The position numbers and the translations under genes were made by a program. DNA of 48,681 nucleotides from Tepidiphilus sp. J10 (GTDB taxonomy: Bacteria; Pseudomonadota; Gammaproteobacteria; Burkholderiales; Thiobacillaceae), in contig CAMDHJ010000008.1 in the NCBI GenBank assembly GCA_945897865.1, forward strand, positions 1-48,681, given 5' to 3'. Positions 16,838 to 25,633 of the stretch are shown one piece after another; position 1 is the stretch's first letter, and every line of letters begins with the position of its first letter. Below the pieces are notes generated by a model. It saw only the letters and a list, made by a program, of their open reading frames with translations, did no database searches and was not told the origin of the DNA.

Positions 16838-16908
16838 GGCCCCCACTTATCAGCATTTTTGGGCAAAACTACCCGGCAGCCATTTTCCACCGAGTATGTG
16901 CATCCGTC

Positions 16909-18648
16909 ATGAAACATCCGAATCAATCTGCCGCAACGGACGCGCCGACCAAGCCGCCGACCGAGCTTGCACGGGAAGCCATTCGCACGCTGACCGCCAA
17001 ACGCCTACCGCCGACACCGGACAATTTCCGCCAGGCCTACAACGAAGTCGCCGGCTTGCCCAGCCCAGTGGAAATCGCAACCGACTTGCCCGCCAGCCCG
17101 GTCCAGGCAGCGAAACCCGACGAGCCGAAATGGCCTGATCTGTTGCGTGGATTGGTGCGCCAATGGGATCTGCATCAGTCCGGGCTGACACCGTCGCGGA
17201 AGAAGGAAATGCTGGAACGCGTGCTGATCAATTTCGGCAACGACGCACACACACTGCATGCAAAGCTCAGCGCACTGACGGCGTCGTGGGCGCGCGGCGC
17301 GGATGACAAACCGGAAATTGCCACAAAACAGACAGCCAGTGTCGAAGCGGCGGCGGAAGTCTTGGCAGAAGTTGGGACAAAGGCAGCGGCGGCAACCAAG
17401 GCGACAACGCCGGACAACGCTCAACCAGCCGCACCTGTAGCGGCTCGTCAAGCAGTTGACTGCCAACCTCTGATACAAGCGCTTGAAAGCAATTTGCGGC
17501 AATTGGCCGGCACCTGCCAGCCACGTTGGCCGGAGCTTGCTGCACGCGCGGAAAAGCTGGCCATCGCTTTGACCGGTCAGCAGCAGTTGACCAGCCAACA
17601 TTACGAAAGCGGGTCCGCACTTTGGCGCGACCTGCTGATCCATGTCGAAGATGACCACGAACTCGCCGCTGGCCTGAAGCGCCTGATGGGCTTGTTGTTC
17701 CTGAATATCGGCGAACTGGTCGGCGACGAAGACTGGCTATCCGGCCAGCTCGCCGCGATGCATAACCTGATGTCGGGTGAATTACATGCCGAAGTGCTGC
17801 TCGAAGCCGAACGTGGCCTGCGTGATCTGGCCTACAAGCAGGGCGTACTCAAGGGTGGCCTGGAGGAAGCGCGCTCACGCCTGAAGGATCTGGTCTCCAC
17901 CTTTATCGACCGCGTCGGCGAAATGAGCCAGAGCGCGGATGGCTACCATGCTCGCATCGGCGCGTATTCCGAAAAGATCAGCCAGGCGACCGACATCGCC
18001 GAACTGGGCGACGTCGTGGGTGGCCTGTCTGCCGACATCAGTGGCCTGCGCGATGCCTTGCGCGGCAACCATGAGGAACTGGTTGCGGCACGCACGCAGG
18101 CGGAACAAGCCGAGAAACGAGTGCAGGAGCTGCAACAGGAACTGAGCCAGGTCTCCAGCCTGGTGCGTGAAGATCAACTGACCGGCGCGCTCAACCGGCG
18201 CGGCATGGATGAAGCTTTCGAGCGCGAACTTGCTCGCACCGAGCGGCTACAGGCGCCGATGTCCATCGGCATGCTCGACCTCGACCATTTCAAGAAACTG
18301 AACGACAGCCTCGGCCACCAGGCGGGTGATGAAGCGCTGCGCCACCTCACACGCGTCGTGCATGGCATGTTGCGCCCGACCGACACCTTGGCGCGTTATG
18401 GCGGCGAGGAATTCCTGATTCTGTTGCCGAACACCGATCTTGACGAAGCCGAACATGTGCTGAAACGCATCCAGCGTGAACTTACCCGCCAATTCTTCAT
18501 GCATGACAACGAACGCGTGCTGATCACCTTCAGCGCCGGGGTTGCCGCGCTGCGCCAGAATGAAAACCAGACGGCTCTGATCGCGCGCGCCGATGCCGCG
18601 ATGTACGCAGCGAAGAAACTCGGTCGCAATCGGGTCGAACGCGGCTGA
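16909..18648 (+). CDS. Diguanylate cyclase with coiled-coil N-terminal region
   Basis: This 579-residue protein makes c-di-GMP. No membrane helix is seen, so it is probably cytoplasmic. An Ala-rich linker (about 140-185), a helical middle region and a coiled coil (about 385-420) lead to the GGDEF domain (about 420-579). The active site is RYGGEEF (about residue 497). An intact inhibitory I-site, RPTD, lies five residues before it, so product inhibition is expected. The N-terminal region (TELAREAIRTLTAKRLPPTPDNFRQAYNE) resembles segments in other betaproteobacterial cyclases. The ribosome site is weak. It is divergent from flgA. Confidence 0.92.
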   Translation: MKHPNQSAATDAPTKPPTELAREAIRTLTAKRLPPTPDNFRQAYNEVAGLPSPVEIATDLPASPVQAAKPDEPKWPDLLRGLVRQWDLHQSGLTPSRKKEMLERVLINFGNDAHTLHAKLSALTASWARGADDKPEIATKQTASVEAAAEVLAEVGTKAAAATKATTPDNAQPAAPVAARQAVDCQPLIQALESNLRQLAGTCQPRWPELAARAEKLAIALTGQQQLTSQHYESGSALWRDLLIHVEDDHELAAGLKRLMGLLFLNIGELVGDEDWLSGQLAAMHNLMSGELHAEVLLEAERGLRDLAYKQGVLKGGLEEARSRLKDLVSTFIDRVGEMSQSADGYHARIGAYSEKISQATDIAELGDVVGGLSADISGLRDALRGNHEELVAARTQAEQAEKRVQELQQELSQVSSLVREDQLTGALNRRGMDEAFERELARTERLQAPMSIGMLDLDHFKKLNDSLGHQAGDEALRHLTRVVHGMLRPTDTLARYGGEEFLILLPNTDLDEAEHVLKRIQRELTRQFFMHDNERVLITFSAGVAALRQNENQTALIARADAAMYAAKKLGRNRVERG

Positions 18649-18662
18649 TTGCGCAACTACGA

Positions 18663-18947
18663 TCAAGACGCGGTTGCTGCAATCAGCGTCAGCTTGGCGG
18701 CCCGATCGAGCGCCTTGATTTCGCGCTCACGCCGCTGCGCCAAACTCCGATTTGCCACCGCTTCCACATACACCAGCACCACCGGACGCCGGCCACTGGT
18801 GTAGCGGGCGCCAGGTGGATTCCCCGCATTGTGTTCCTCGACGCGACGCGCGACATCGACGCTGATGCCGGTATACAACGTGTCGTCGGCGCAACGCAGG
18901 ATGTAGATGTACCAAAGCTTGACGTAAGCATTTTCCTGATTTTTCAA
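18663..18947 (-). CDS. GIY-YIG domain nuclease-like protein
   Basis: This small protein of about 94 residues has the GIY-YIG fold of the UvrC/SLX1-like YhbQ group. It shows WYIYILRCADDTLYTGISVD, an Arg in ARRVEEHNAG, and ARYTSGRRPVVLVY. The catalytic first strand reads YIY...YTG as expected. There is no in-frame ATG. TTG 18947 has a GAGGG ribosome site six bases upstream and is preferred over TTG 18953. It is convergent with the cyclase gene, with 14 bp between the stop codons. Its cellular role is unknown. Confidence 0.85.
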   Translation of the reverse strand: MKNQENAYVKLWYIYILRCADDTLYTGISVDVARRVEEHNAGNPPGARYTSGRRPVVLVYVEAVANRSLAQRREREIKALDRAAKLTLIAATAS

Positions 18948-19073
18948 AACCAACCCTCACACGATTTGCCCGGTAAACTTGCAGCAAAATCATGGGCAGC
19001 AGTAAGGACTTTACCCAGGATGAATGCACAGCACTTGAACAAACAAATCGAAAAATTCGGACTAGGGATCAGC

Positions 19074-20135
19074 ATGCCATCGCACCCATTTCTCGTGCAA
19101 CCAGACGCACTCGACACAACCCACACAGCGGGCCGGCTCGAATTCCAGCCGCAGCGACGCTGGTTTCTTGGCGCAAGCAGCCTGGTACTGGCTGCCGGCT
19201 GCCTCTCGCTGACGAGTTGCGCCAGCAGTGCAGAGCCTGGCTTGCGGATTGCCACCAACCAGTGGATCGGCTATGAGTTGTTGCATCTTGGCCAGGCACT
19301 GGCTGTGGAAAATGCGATGCCAGCGCAGCCCGGCATCCGTCTGATCGAACTGCTGTCGAATACCGATTCTATCCAGGCACTGGCCGCCGGCACCATCGAT
19401 GGTGCCGGCCTGACCCTGGATGAAGCCATTTCCGCGCGCGCCGCCGGGTTGGATCTGAAAATCGTGTTGGTATTCGATTTTTCCGCCGGCGCCGATGTGC
19501 TGCTGGCACGGCCCGGGATTACCCGACTCGATCAACTCAAGGGCAGGCACATTGGCGTTGAACAAACCGGCGTTGGCGCGCTGATGCTGGATGCGGCGAT
19601 GAAACAGGCGGGTCTTGCGCGTGGCGAAGTCCGCGTCATCAGCATGACTGCCGACCAACATCTGGCCGCATTTGAACAAGGCAAGGTGGATGCACTGGTC
19701 ACCTTCGAACCGATCGCCAGCCAGATCATCGCAACTGGCGGGCAAGCACTGTTCGACAGCCGCGCCATCCCAGGCAGCATCGTTGATGTGCTGGCGATTT
19801 CCAGCCGCGCACTGGCCGACAACCCAAACACGCTGCGCACCTTGCTGTCCCGCTATTTCAGCGCCCTCGACCATCTACGCCTGCATCCGGACGACGCATC
19901 CCGCCGCATGGCGCCCCGCCTTGGCCTGACGCCTGCCGCCGTGCAAGCCGGCTACACCGGCCTGGTCCTGCCTGATCTGGCCGAGAACCGCCGTTTGCTT
20001 GGCGGCAAGCCAGCACCGCTGGAAGCCACGGCAACGCATCTGGCAGCGCTGATGCTGCGTGAGAAGCTGCTTGTCCGGGAAATCGACGTCAGCCAATTCG
20101 TCGTGCCCGACAGCCTGCCGGAGCTTGCCACATGA
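19074..20135 (+). CDS. ABC-type (NMT1/TauA-like) solute-binding lipoprotein
   Basis: The product is a periplasmic binding protein. After about 27 residues comes RRWFLGASSLVLAAGC and a lipobox (LTSC), so it is probably a lipoprotein. The mature domain reads LRIATNQWIGYELLHLGQAL, then NTDSIQALAAGTIDGAGLTLDEA and GRHIGVEQTGVGALML, as in SsuA/TauA/NMT1-like proteins. ATG 19074 has AGGG six bases upstream; ATG 19020 is an alternative. No permease or ATPase gene is adjacent. Instead the stop codon overlaps the start of a GGDEF-EAL gene (ATGA), suggesting that the protein senses a ligand for that receptor rather than feeding a transporter. Confidence 0.88.
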   Translation: MPSHPFLVQPDALDTTHTAGRLEFQPQRRWFLGASSLVLAAGCLSLTSCASSAEPGLRIATNQWIGYELLHLGQALAVENAMPAQPGIRLIELLSNTDSIQALAAGTIDGAGLTLDEAISARAAGLDLKIVLVFDFSAGADVLLARPGITRLDQLKGRHIGVEQTGVGALMLDAAMKQAGLARGEVRVISMTADQHLAAFEQGKVDALVTFEPIASQIIATGGQALFDSRAIPGSIVDVLAISSRALADNPNTLRTLLSRYFSALDHLRLHPDDASRRMAPRLGLTPAAVQAGYTGLVLPDLAENRRLLGGKPAPLEATATHLAALMLREKLLVREIDVSQFVVPDSLPELAT

Positions 20136-22981
20136 TCCAGCCGAAATTCAGACAAAGGCTGACTCTGCAGACCGTGCTGCCGTTTGGCTTGCTGGCGTTG
20201 TGGCTGACCAGTCTTGCGCTTTCGATCGGCGTCACGCTTTGGCAACGCAGCGCCTTCGAATTCACGCGCGCACGAGCAGAGTTGATGAGCGAGGCATCAG
20301 CGCTGGCGCGGCTGGCTGAACGCGGTCTGGCGGATGCGCCACATCTGGTCGAATCCAGCATCACGCATGCCGGCGCGCATCGTCTGGTCAATATTGCCGC
20401 CGTCCTCGATACGGAAGGACGTGTGATTTTCGCCAACCATCTGGCCTGGAAGGGCAATCTGGCGGCGGAGGTCATTCCCGGCTTCGATCGCCGCCGCTTT
20501 CAACGCAGCGCCCAGAGCCGCCTACCCGACCTGCTGCCACAAACGGACAGTCTTTACCCGTCGGCGCTGATGGCCTACACACCGCCGCTGGCCGGGCTGG
20601 GCGTGCGCAACCTGAAGCAGGGCGCGGTGTATCTGGAATACGACCTGAACGAACGCCAGCAGCAGGCAAAAATCGATGTATTGAAGGCGCATACACCGCA
20701 GTTTGTCGCCGCCCTGATCCTGACCTTGCTGTTGATCTGGCTGCTGCAACGCCAGGTCAGCCGGCCGCTGAACGCGCTGATTCGCGGCAGTCAGCAAATC
20801 GCGCGTGGCAATTTCAGTCACCAGGTACCGGCAAGCGGCCCGCGCGAGATCGCCGATCTGGCCGATGCCTTCAATCAGATGAGCGAGCAACTGCAAAACG
20901 CCGTCGCCAATCTTCAAGCCAGTGAAGAACAGCTGACGGTCACCCTGCATTCGATCGGTGATGCGCTGATTTCCACTGATCTTGCCGGCCAGGTCACGTT
21001 GATGAACCCGGTTGCCGAAGATCTGACTGGCTGGAGTCTGGCGGCCGCGCGCGGCAGACCAATCAACGAGATTTTCCAGATCGAGAACGCACACACCGGC
21101 GCCGCCGCTGAAATTCCGATCGAGCGGGTACTGATGGAAGGGGTGATTGTCGGTCTGGCCAACCATACCGTGCTGATTTCGCGCAGCGGCAGGCGTTACC
21201 ACATCGCCGACAGCGCGGCGCCGATTCGCGACAGGAGTGGCCAGCTGAACGGCGTCGTCATGGTGTTCCACACGGTAGACGAGGAGTACCGGTTGAACGC
21301 CGCGCTGGCCGAAAGTGAGCAGCATTTCCGTACCCTGGCGGATGCCGGCCAAGCCCTGGTCTGGACCTCCGGCCTGGACAAGAACTGCGACTACTTCAAC
21401 CAGGTCTGGCTTGACTTCACTGGCCGCACCCTGGAACAGGAACGCGGCGACGGCTGGGCGCAGGGCGTGCACCCGGACGACTACCAGCGCTGCCTCGACA
21501 CCTACATCACCGCTTTCGATCAACGCCAGACGTTCAGCATGGTGTATCGCTTGCGGCGGCATGATGGCGAATACCGCTGGCTGCTCGACGATGGCAAGCC
21601 CCGCTATGACACGCAGGGCAAATTCCTTGGCTACATTGGTCACTGCCTGGACATTACCGACCAACGCCAGGCCGAGGCGGATATCCGCCGCCTGGCCTAT
21701 TACGACGAACTCACCGGTCTGGCGAATCGACGCCTGTTCATGGACCGGCTCAGCCAGGCGCTGGCTGCGGCCCGGCGCAGCAGCCAGATTGGCGCCCTGT
21801 TGTTCATTGATCTCGACCAGTTCAAACGTGTCAACGACGCACGCGGACACAGCATCGGCGATGCACTGTTGCAGCAGGTGGGCGGTCGCCTGAAACGTTT
21901 CCTGCGCGATGAGGACACCGTGGCGCGGCTGGGTGGCGATGAGTTTGTCGTGCTGCTGATCAACCTGGCCAACTCAGCCGAAGCCGCCGCGCGGCAGGCG
22001 ATGGGCGTCTCGGAGAAAATTCGCGGCGTGATGGCAACCCCTTTCCAGGTGGCAGGCACCGATTTCCATATTGGCGCCAGCATCGGCATCACGGTATTTC
22101 CGAAAGGCGGCGAAAACGAGGACGATCTGGTGCGCGAAGCCGATACCGCGATGTATCGCGCCAAGGATGCCGGCCGCAATGCCGTGGTCTATTTCGAAGC
22201 CGCGATGCAGGAAAACGTGCGCGCCCGCTTGGCGTTGGAACAAGACCTGCATCAGGCGATCAGCCAGAACGAACTGAGCCTCTACCTGCAACCCCAGGTC
22301 AACAGCCAGCGTGCCCTGGTCGGCGCGGAAGCGCTGTTGCGCTGGCATCACCCGACAAAAGGTCTGATTTCACCGCTCGCCTTCATCCCGGTGGCGGAAG
22401 AGTCCGGCCAGATTCTGGCTTTGGGCGAATGGGTGCTGCGTGAAGCAGCGCGTCTGCTGAAGCAGTGCGACGACATCGGCCGGCCGTTGCGCCTGGCGGT
22501 GAATGTCAGTCCGCGCCAGTTCCGCCACTCCGGCTTCGTTGCACAGGTCAGCGCCATCCTGCGCGACGCCGGCGCCGACCCGACGCATCTGGTGCTGGAA
22601 GTGACCGAAGGCCTGGTGATCGAAGACATCCACGACACCATCGCGAAAATGGAAGAACTCAACAAGATCGGCATCCATTTCTCGATCGACGACTTTGGCA
22701 CCGGCTATTCCTCGCTCGCCTATCTGAAACGCATGCCGCTGCATGAACTGAAGGTCGACCGCACCTTCGTGCAGGACGTGCCGCACGATCTCAACGATGT
22801 CGCGCTGGTGGAAACCATCCTGTCGGTCGCCGGACACCTGAACCTTTCCGTCGTCGCCGAGGGTGTCGAAACCGAAGCCCAGTTCGCCTTCCTGCAGTCG
22901 CGCGGTTGCGATGTTTTCCAGGGTTATCTGTTCGACCGCCCGCTACCGATGGAAGAATTCAAGGCACGCTGGCGCGGGTGA
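20132..22981 (+). CDS. Membrane GGDEF-EAL sensor with HAMP and PAS domains
   Basis: The protein has 949 residues. In order: TM1 (about 15-36), a periplasmic region of about 150 residues, TM2 (about 186-208), HAMP (about 209-262) and two PAS domains (about 265-385 and 390-515). A GGDEF domain follows with RLGGDEF near residue 600 and I-site RDED just before it. The EAL domain has EALLRW near 733, VNVSPRQF, DDFGTGYSSL and EGVET. Both catalytic motif sets look intact, so it may make and degrade c-di-GMP. Its start overlaps the end of the binding-protein gene by four bases. The arrangement resembles the Vibrio NspS-MbaA pair, in which a periplasmic binding protein controls a GGDEF-EAL receptor. 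Confidence 0.93.
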   Translation: MIQPKFRQRLTLQTVLPFGLLALWLTSLALSIGVTLWQRSAFEFTRARAELMSEASALARLAERGLADAPHLVESSITHAGAHRLVNIAAVLDTEGRVIFANHLAWKGNLAAEVIPGFDRRRFQRSAQSRLPDLLPQTDSLYPSALMAYTPPLAGLGVRNLKQGAVYLEYDLNERQQQAKIDVLKAHTPQFVAALILTLLLIWLLQRQVSRPLNALIRGSQQIARGNFSHQVPASGPREIADLADAFNQMSEQLQNAVANLQASEEQLTVTLHSIGDALISTDLAGQVTLMNPVAEDLTGWSLAAARGRPINEIFQIENAHTGAAAEIPIERVLMEGVIVGLANHTVLISRSGRRYHIADSAAPIRDRSGQLNGVVMVFHTVDEEYRLNAALAESEQHFRTLADAGQALVWTSGLDKNCDYFNQVWLDFTGRTLEQERGDGWAQGVHPDDYQRCLDTYITAFDQRQTFSMVYRLRRHDGEYRWLLDDGKPRYDTQGKFLGYIGHCLDITDQRQAEADIRRLAYYDELTGLANRRLFMDRLSQALAAARRSSQIGALLFIDLDQFKRVNDARGHSIGDALLQQVGGRLKRFLRDEDTVARLGGDEFVVLLINLANSAEAAARQAMGVSEKIRGVMATPFQVAGTDFHIGASIGITVFPKGGENEDDLVREADTAMYRAKDAGRNAVVYFEAAMQENVRARLALEQDLHQAISQNELSLYLQPQVNSQRALVGAEALLRWHHPTKGLISPLAFIPVAEESGQILALGEWVLREAARLLKQCDDIGRPLRLAVNVSPRQFRHSGFVAQVSAILRDAGADPTHLVLEVTEGLVIEDIHDTIAKMEELNKIGIHFSIDDFGTGYSSLAYLKRMPLHELKVDRTFVQDVPHDLNDVALVETILSVAGHLNLSVVAEGVETEAQFAFLQSRGCDVFQGYLFDRPLPMEEFKARWRG

Positions 22982-23018
22982 GACCTGCCTAGGCGGGCCG
23001 GCCCATGAGTGAGTGACG

Positions 23019-23092
23019 GTAGGATGGGCCAAGCGTAGCGGGCCCATCAATGTACTGAGCGTGATGGGCCCGCTGCGCTTGGCCCATCCTAC
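23019..23092. repeat. GTAGG...CCTAC palindrome, GATGGGC class, copy 2
   Basis: This 74-bp imperfect palindrome has a left arm starting GTAGGATGGGCCAAGCG and a right arm ending CGCTTGGCCCATCCTAC. It occupies the gap between the convergent GGDEF-EAL and GlcD-like genes, where a stable hairpin could help separate the two transcripts. Confidence 0.9.
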
Positions 23093-23107
23093 GATCAGGC
23101 TCCTAGC

Positions 23108-24505
23108 CTACAGGTCAGGCAGTTTCTTGCCCGGATTGAGCCGTCCGAGCGGATCGAACAGCCGCTTCACATCGCGCATCATCGCCAGCGTCGAAGCATC
23201 CAGTTCGCGGCCGACGTAATGCCGCTTCTCGCTGCCGATGCCATGTTCGCCGGACAGGCTGCCGCCAAGGCCAAGCACGGCCTCGATCAAGGCATCGCGA
23301 CAAGCGCGGGCGCGCGCCATTTCTTCGGCGTCGTCGGCATGCACCATCAGATTGACATGCAGATTGCCGTTGCCGGCATGGCCGAAGCTGACGATCGGCA
23401 CTTGATGATATTTGCCCAGCGCGTCGATCGCGTTGACCAGACTGGCCAGCCGCGCCACCGGCACCACCACGTCTTCATTGATCTTCAACGGCGCGATCTT
23501 CTTCACCGCGAAGGACAGCGACTTGCGCGCCACCCAAAGCGCGGCGATGGTTGCGGCGGTAAAGCCGCTCTGAATTTCCAGCAAGCCCTCGCCCGCCAGC
23601 GCCTGTTCCAGTGCCGCGATCTGGCGCGGCAGATCGTCGGCATCACCGTCGGCTTCCACCATCAACACAGCTTGAGTTCCGTCCGGCAGACCTTCCGCCG
23701 CGCCATATTCGCGGATGGCATCAATTGCGCGGCGATCCATGAATTCGAGCGCGCTGGGCAGCACCGGATGCGACATCGATTTGCCCATGATCCGGCTCAC
23801 CGCCGCGCAAGCCGAGGCGTTGCTGGCATAGCAGACGCGCAGGGTGGCGACGCTTTGCGGCGCCGGAACCAGCTTCAACGTGGCTTCGGTGATCAATGCC
23901 AGCGTGCCTTCCGAACCGACCAGTAAACGGGTCAGATCGTAGGCAGTCGCATATTTGGTGGTGCGGCCGCCGACCCGAATCTCGCGTCCGTCGCCGGTCA
24001 CCGCGCGCAACCCCAGGACATGATCGCGCGTCGCACCGTACTTCACGCAACGCGGCCCGGCGGCGTTCATCGCCAGGTTGCCGCCGATGCGGCAATAAGC
24101 GCCGGAACCGGGATCGGGCGCATACATCAGGCCCACCGTCGCCGCCAAGGCATCGATGTCGTCAGTCACCACGCCCGGCTCCACCACCACCAGCCGGTTG
24201 GCGGCATCGAATTCGACGATTCGGCGCATGCACTCGAAACTGACCACCAGACTGCCCGTCACCGGCATCGCGCCGCCGACATTGCCGGAACCGGCACCGC
24301 GCGCCACCAGCGCCAGCCGATGCCGGTTGGCGAGGCGCACGATAGCGACGACATCGTCATGACTGGTTGGAAACAGCACCGCATCCGGCAGACAGGATTT
24401 CGGCGTTTCATCGCTGGCGTACAACGCCAGCGTAGCGGCATCGGCAAACACCCGGTCTACGCCGAGCAGCGCCTGCAATTCGGTGAGGATTTCGCTGTTC
24501 AGCAT
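23108..24505 (-). CDS. FAD-linked 2-hydroxyacid oxidase (GlcD / D-lactate dehydrogenase-like)
   Basis: The 465-residue length and motifs fit the GlcD-type FAD-linked oxidases, which oxidise glycolate, D-lactate or related 2-hydroxyacids. The FAD-binding PCMH region has ARGAGSGNVGGA and VEPGVV. It continues with APDPGS, IGGNLAMNAAGPRCVKYG and LLVGSEGTLALITEATLKL. The C-terminal cap has FGHAGNGNLHVN and LSGEHGIGSEKRHYV, the conserved His/Glu segments, and ends LFDPLGRLNPGK. No GlcE or GlcF gene is adjacent, so the electron acceptor is unknown. The start lies just beyond a palindromic repeat and its ribosome site is weak. Confidence 0.9.
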   Translation of the reverse strand: MLNSEILTELQALLGVDRVFADAATLALYASDETPKSCLPDAVLFPTSHDDVVAIVRLANRHRLALVARGAGSGNVGGAMPVTGSLVVSFECMRRIVEFDAANRLVVVEPGVVTDDIDALAATVGLMYAPDPGSGAYCRIGGNLAMNAAGPRCVKYGATRDHVLGLRAVTGDGREIRVGGRTTKYATAYDLTRLLVGSEGTLALITEATLKLVPAPQSVATLRVCYASNASACAAVSRIMGKSMSHPVLPSALEFMDRRAIDAIREYGAAEGLPDGTQAVLMVEADGDADDLPRQIAALEQALAGEGLLEIQSGFTAATIAALWVARKSLSFAVKKIAPLKINEDVVVPVARLASLVNAIDALGKYHQVPIVSFGHAGNGNLHVNLMVHADDAEEMARARACRDALIEAVLGLGGSLSGEHGIGSEKRHYVGRELDASTLAMMRDVKRLFDPLGRLNPGKKLPDL

Positions 24506-24511
24506 CAGACC

Positions 24512-24567
24512 GTAGGGTGCGCCATGCGCACCGATTCAGATGCAACGGTGCGCATGGCGCACCCTAC
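24512..24567. repeat. GTAGG...CCTAC palindrome, GGTGCGC class, copy 2
   Basis: This 56-bp palindrome has a left arm GTAGGGTGCGCCATGCGCACC and a right arm GGTGCGCATGGCGCACCCTAC, a near-perfect inverted match of 21 bp. It lies between the GlcD-like gene and the unknown gene at 24591, both on the minus strand. Confidence 0.9.
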
Positions 24568-24590
24568 GAGATCAGGTGTCATCGCGCCCA

Positions 24591-25124
24591 TCACCCCAGC
24601 GCAGGCTCAACCACTTCGGCAACGCTGGCCAGCGCGTCGCTATCGGCATAGCGGCTGTACACCTCCTGCACGGCGGCTTCGTAGATGATCCGGTTGAACG
24701 CCGAACTGGCCTGATCCGCCATGGTGTGCTTGACCGCCTGAGTCATCACCTTGTCGAGCGAAACGATGCGTTTGGCGCGAATCACACCGTCTTCAGCATC
24801 GACCAGAATCATCCGCATGCGTGCCCGGTCGCCCGCTGTTTCGTTCGGCAATGCGCGCTGCGCTTCCGGCACCAGATGGATATTGAAGGCCACGTCGGAC
24901 CATTCGCAAACATCCTTGATCTTGTAGAGCAGAAACGCCGCCGGGCCGTGCGTGAAAAGGCCGACATCCATCGGCTGCAAGCGGAAACCTTCAACTTCAC
25001 CTGGCGTCGGGCTGCTCCAGAACAACACCAGTTCGTGCGCACCGCCCGTGTAGATATAGCGAGCGCCTTCATCGTAACGGGCATGTTCCGGGCTGTAGAC
25101 CTCGCCCACCTGACGTGTGGTCAT
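24591..25124 (-). CDS. Conserved-looking protein of unknown function, coupled to the SseB-like gene
   Basis: The 177-residue protein has no signal peptide and no membrane segment. It begins TTRQVGEVYSPEHARYDEG and contains ELVLFWSSPTPGEVEGFRL, GLFTHGPAAFLLYKIKDV and FNIHLVPEAQR. I do not recognise a family. The mixed beta-rich pattern in the first 100 residues, then helices ending in ASVAEVVEPALG, look like a soluble globular protein. Its ATG overlaps the stop of the upstream SseB-like gene (ATGA), so the two are probably made together and may act together. Confidence 0.75.
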   Translation of the reverse strand: MTTRQVGEVYSPEHARYDEGARYIYTGGAHELVLFWSSPTPGEVEGFRLQPMDVGLFTHGPAAFLLYKIKDVCEWSDVAFNIHLVPEAQRALPNETAGDRARMRMILVDAEDGVIRAKRIVSLDKVMTQAVKHTMADQASSAFNRIIYEAAVQEVYSRYADSDALASVAEVVEPALG

Positions 25125-25540
25125 TGATCCTGCTCCGGCAGCAGCGAAGCCAGCATCGACACCATGTCGGCGTCAAAGTCAAAGCCGGGATCCTGGCCGG
25201 GATTGATCGACAAGCCCATGTCGGCCCCCATGCGCTGCACGATCCAGGACACCTCGGTCAGCAGACCGCCGCTGTAACCGGGGAATTCGCTGGTGAACTC
25301 CTTGGCGCGCTCGGGCGACGAAAAGACGATGAAAACGCGGTTGCCCTCCTCGTCCTCAATCACCAGCGGGTCTGCCTTGGTGGAGAGCTGGAAACCGGCA
25401 ATCTGATGCTTTTCATCCTTGATCGGCATGAAAACCTGATGGTCAAGCAGCTGGCGGGCAAAGGTTTCCGGGTCAAGACTGCCCTGCTCCATTTCAGACA
25501 GCAGGCGTTCAACTTCATTTCGTGCGGTGATAGCGTTCAT
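25121..25540 (-). CDS. SseB-like N-terminal domain protein
   Basis: This 139-residue acidic protein carries the pattern of the SseB N-terminal domain. It has VERLLSEMEQGSLDPETFARQLLDHQVFMPI near the start, then PLVIEDEEGNRVFIVFSSPERAKEF, then GADMGLSINPGQDPGFDFDADM. The domain occurs in SseB and in stand-alone bacterial proteins of poorly known function. ATG 25540 is chosen; the in-frame extension to 25579 adds 13 unlikely residues. It is the first gene of a two-gene unit with 24591-25124 and is divergent from the fructokinase gene. Confidence 0.8.
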   Translation of the reverse strand: MNAITARNEVERLLSEMEQGSLDPETFARQLLDHQVFMPIKDEKHQIAGFQLSTKADPLVIEDEEGNRVFIVFSSPERAKEFTSEFPGYSGGLLTEVSWIVQRMGADMGLSINPGQDPGFDFDADMVSMLASLLPEQDQ

Positions 25541-25633
25541 GGAATGTGCTGCAATGCGGGAGAACGGGCAGGATACCACCGCCCCCGCGCCCCGGAAACG
25601 GCCGCGACAACCAATCTACATCAAGGAAAAACC

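Noticed and set aside
23019-23092. Palindromes considered as integron attC sites or as simple intrinsic terminators
   Set aside because: No integrase or cassette pattern is present, the conserved attC core is absent, and no T-run follows the stems. They are repeated in three classes in very different contexts.
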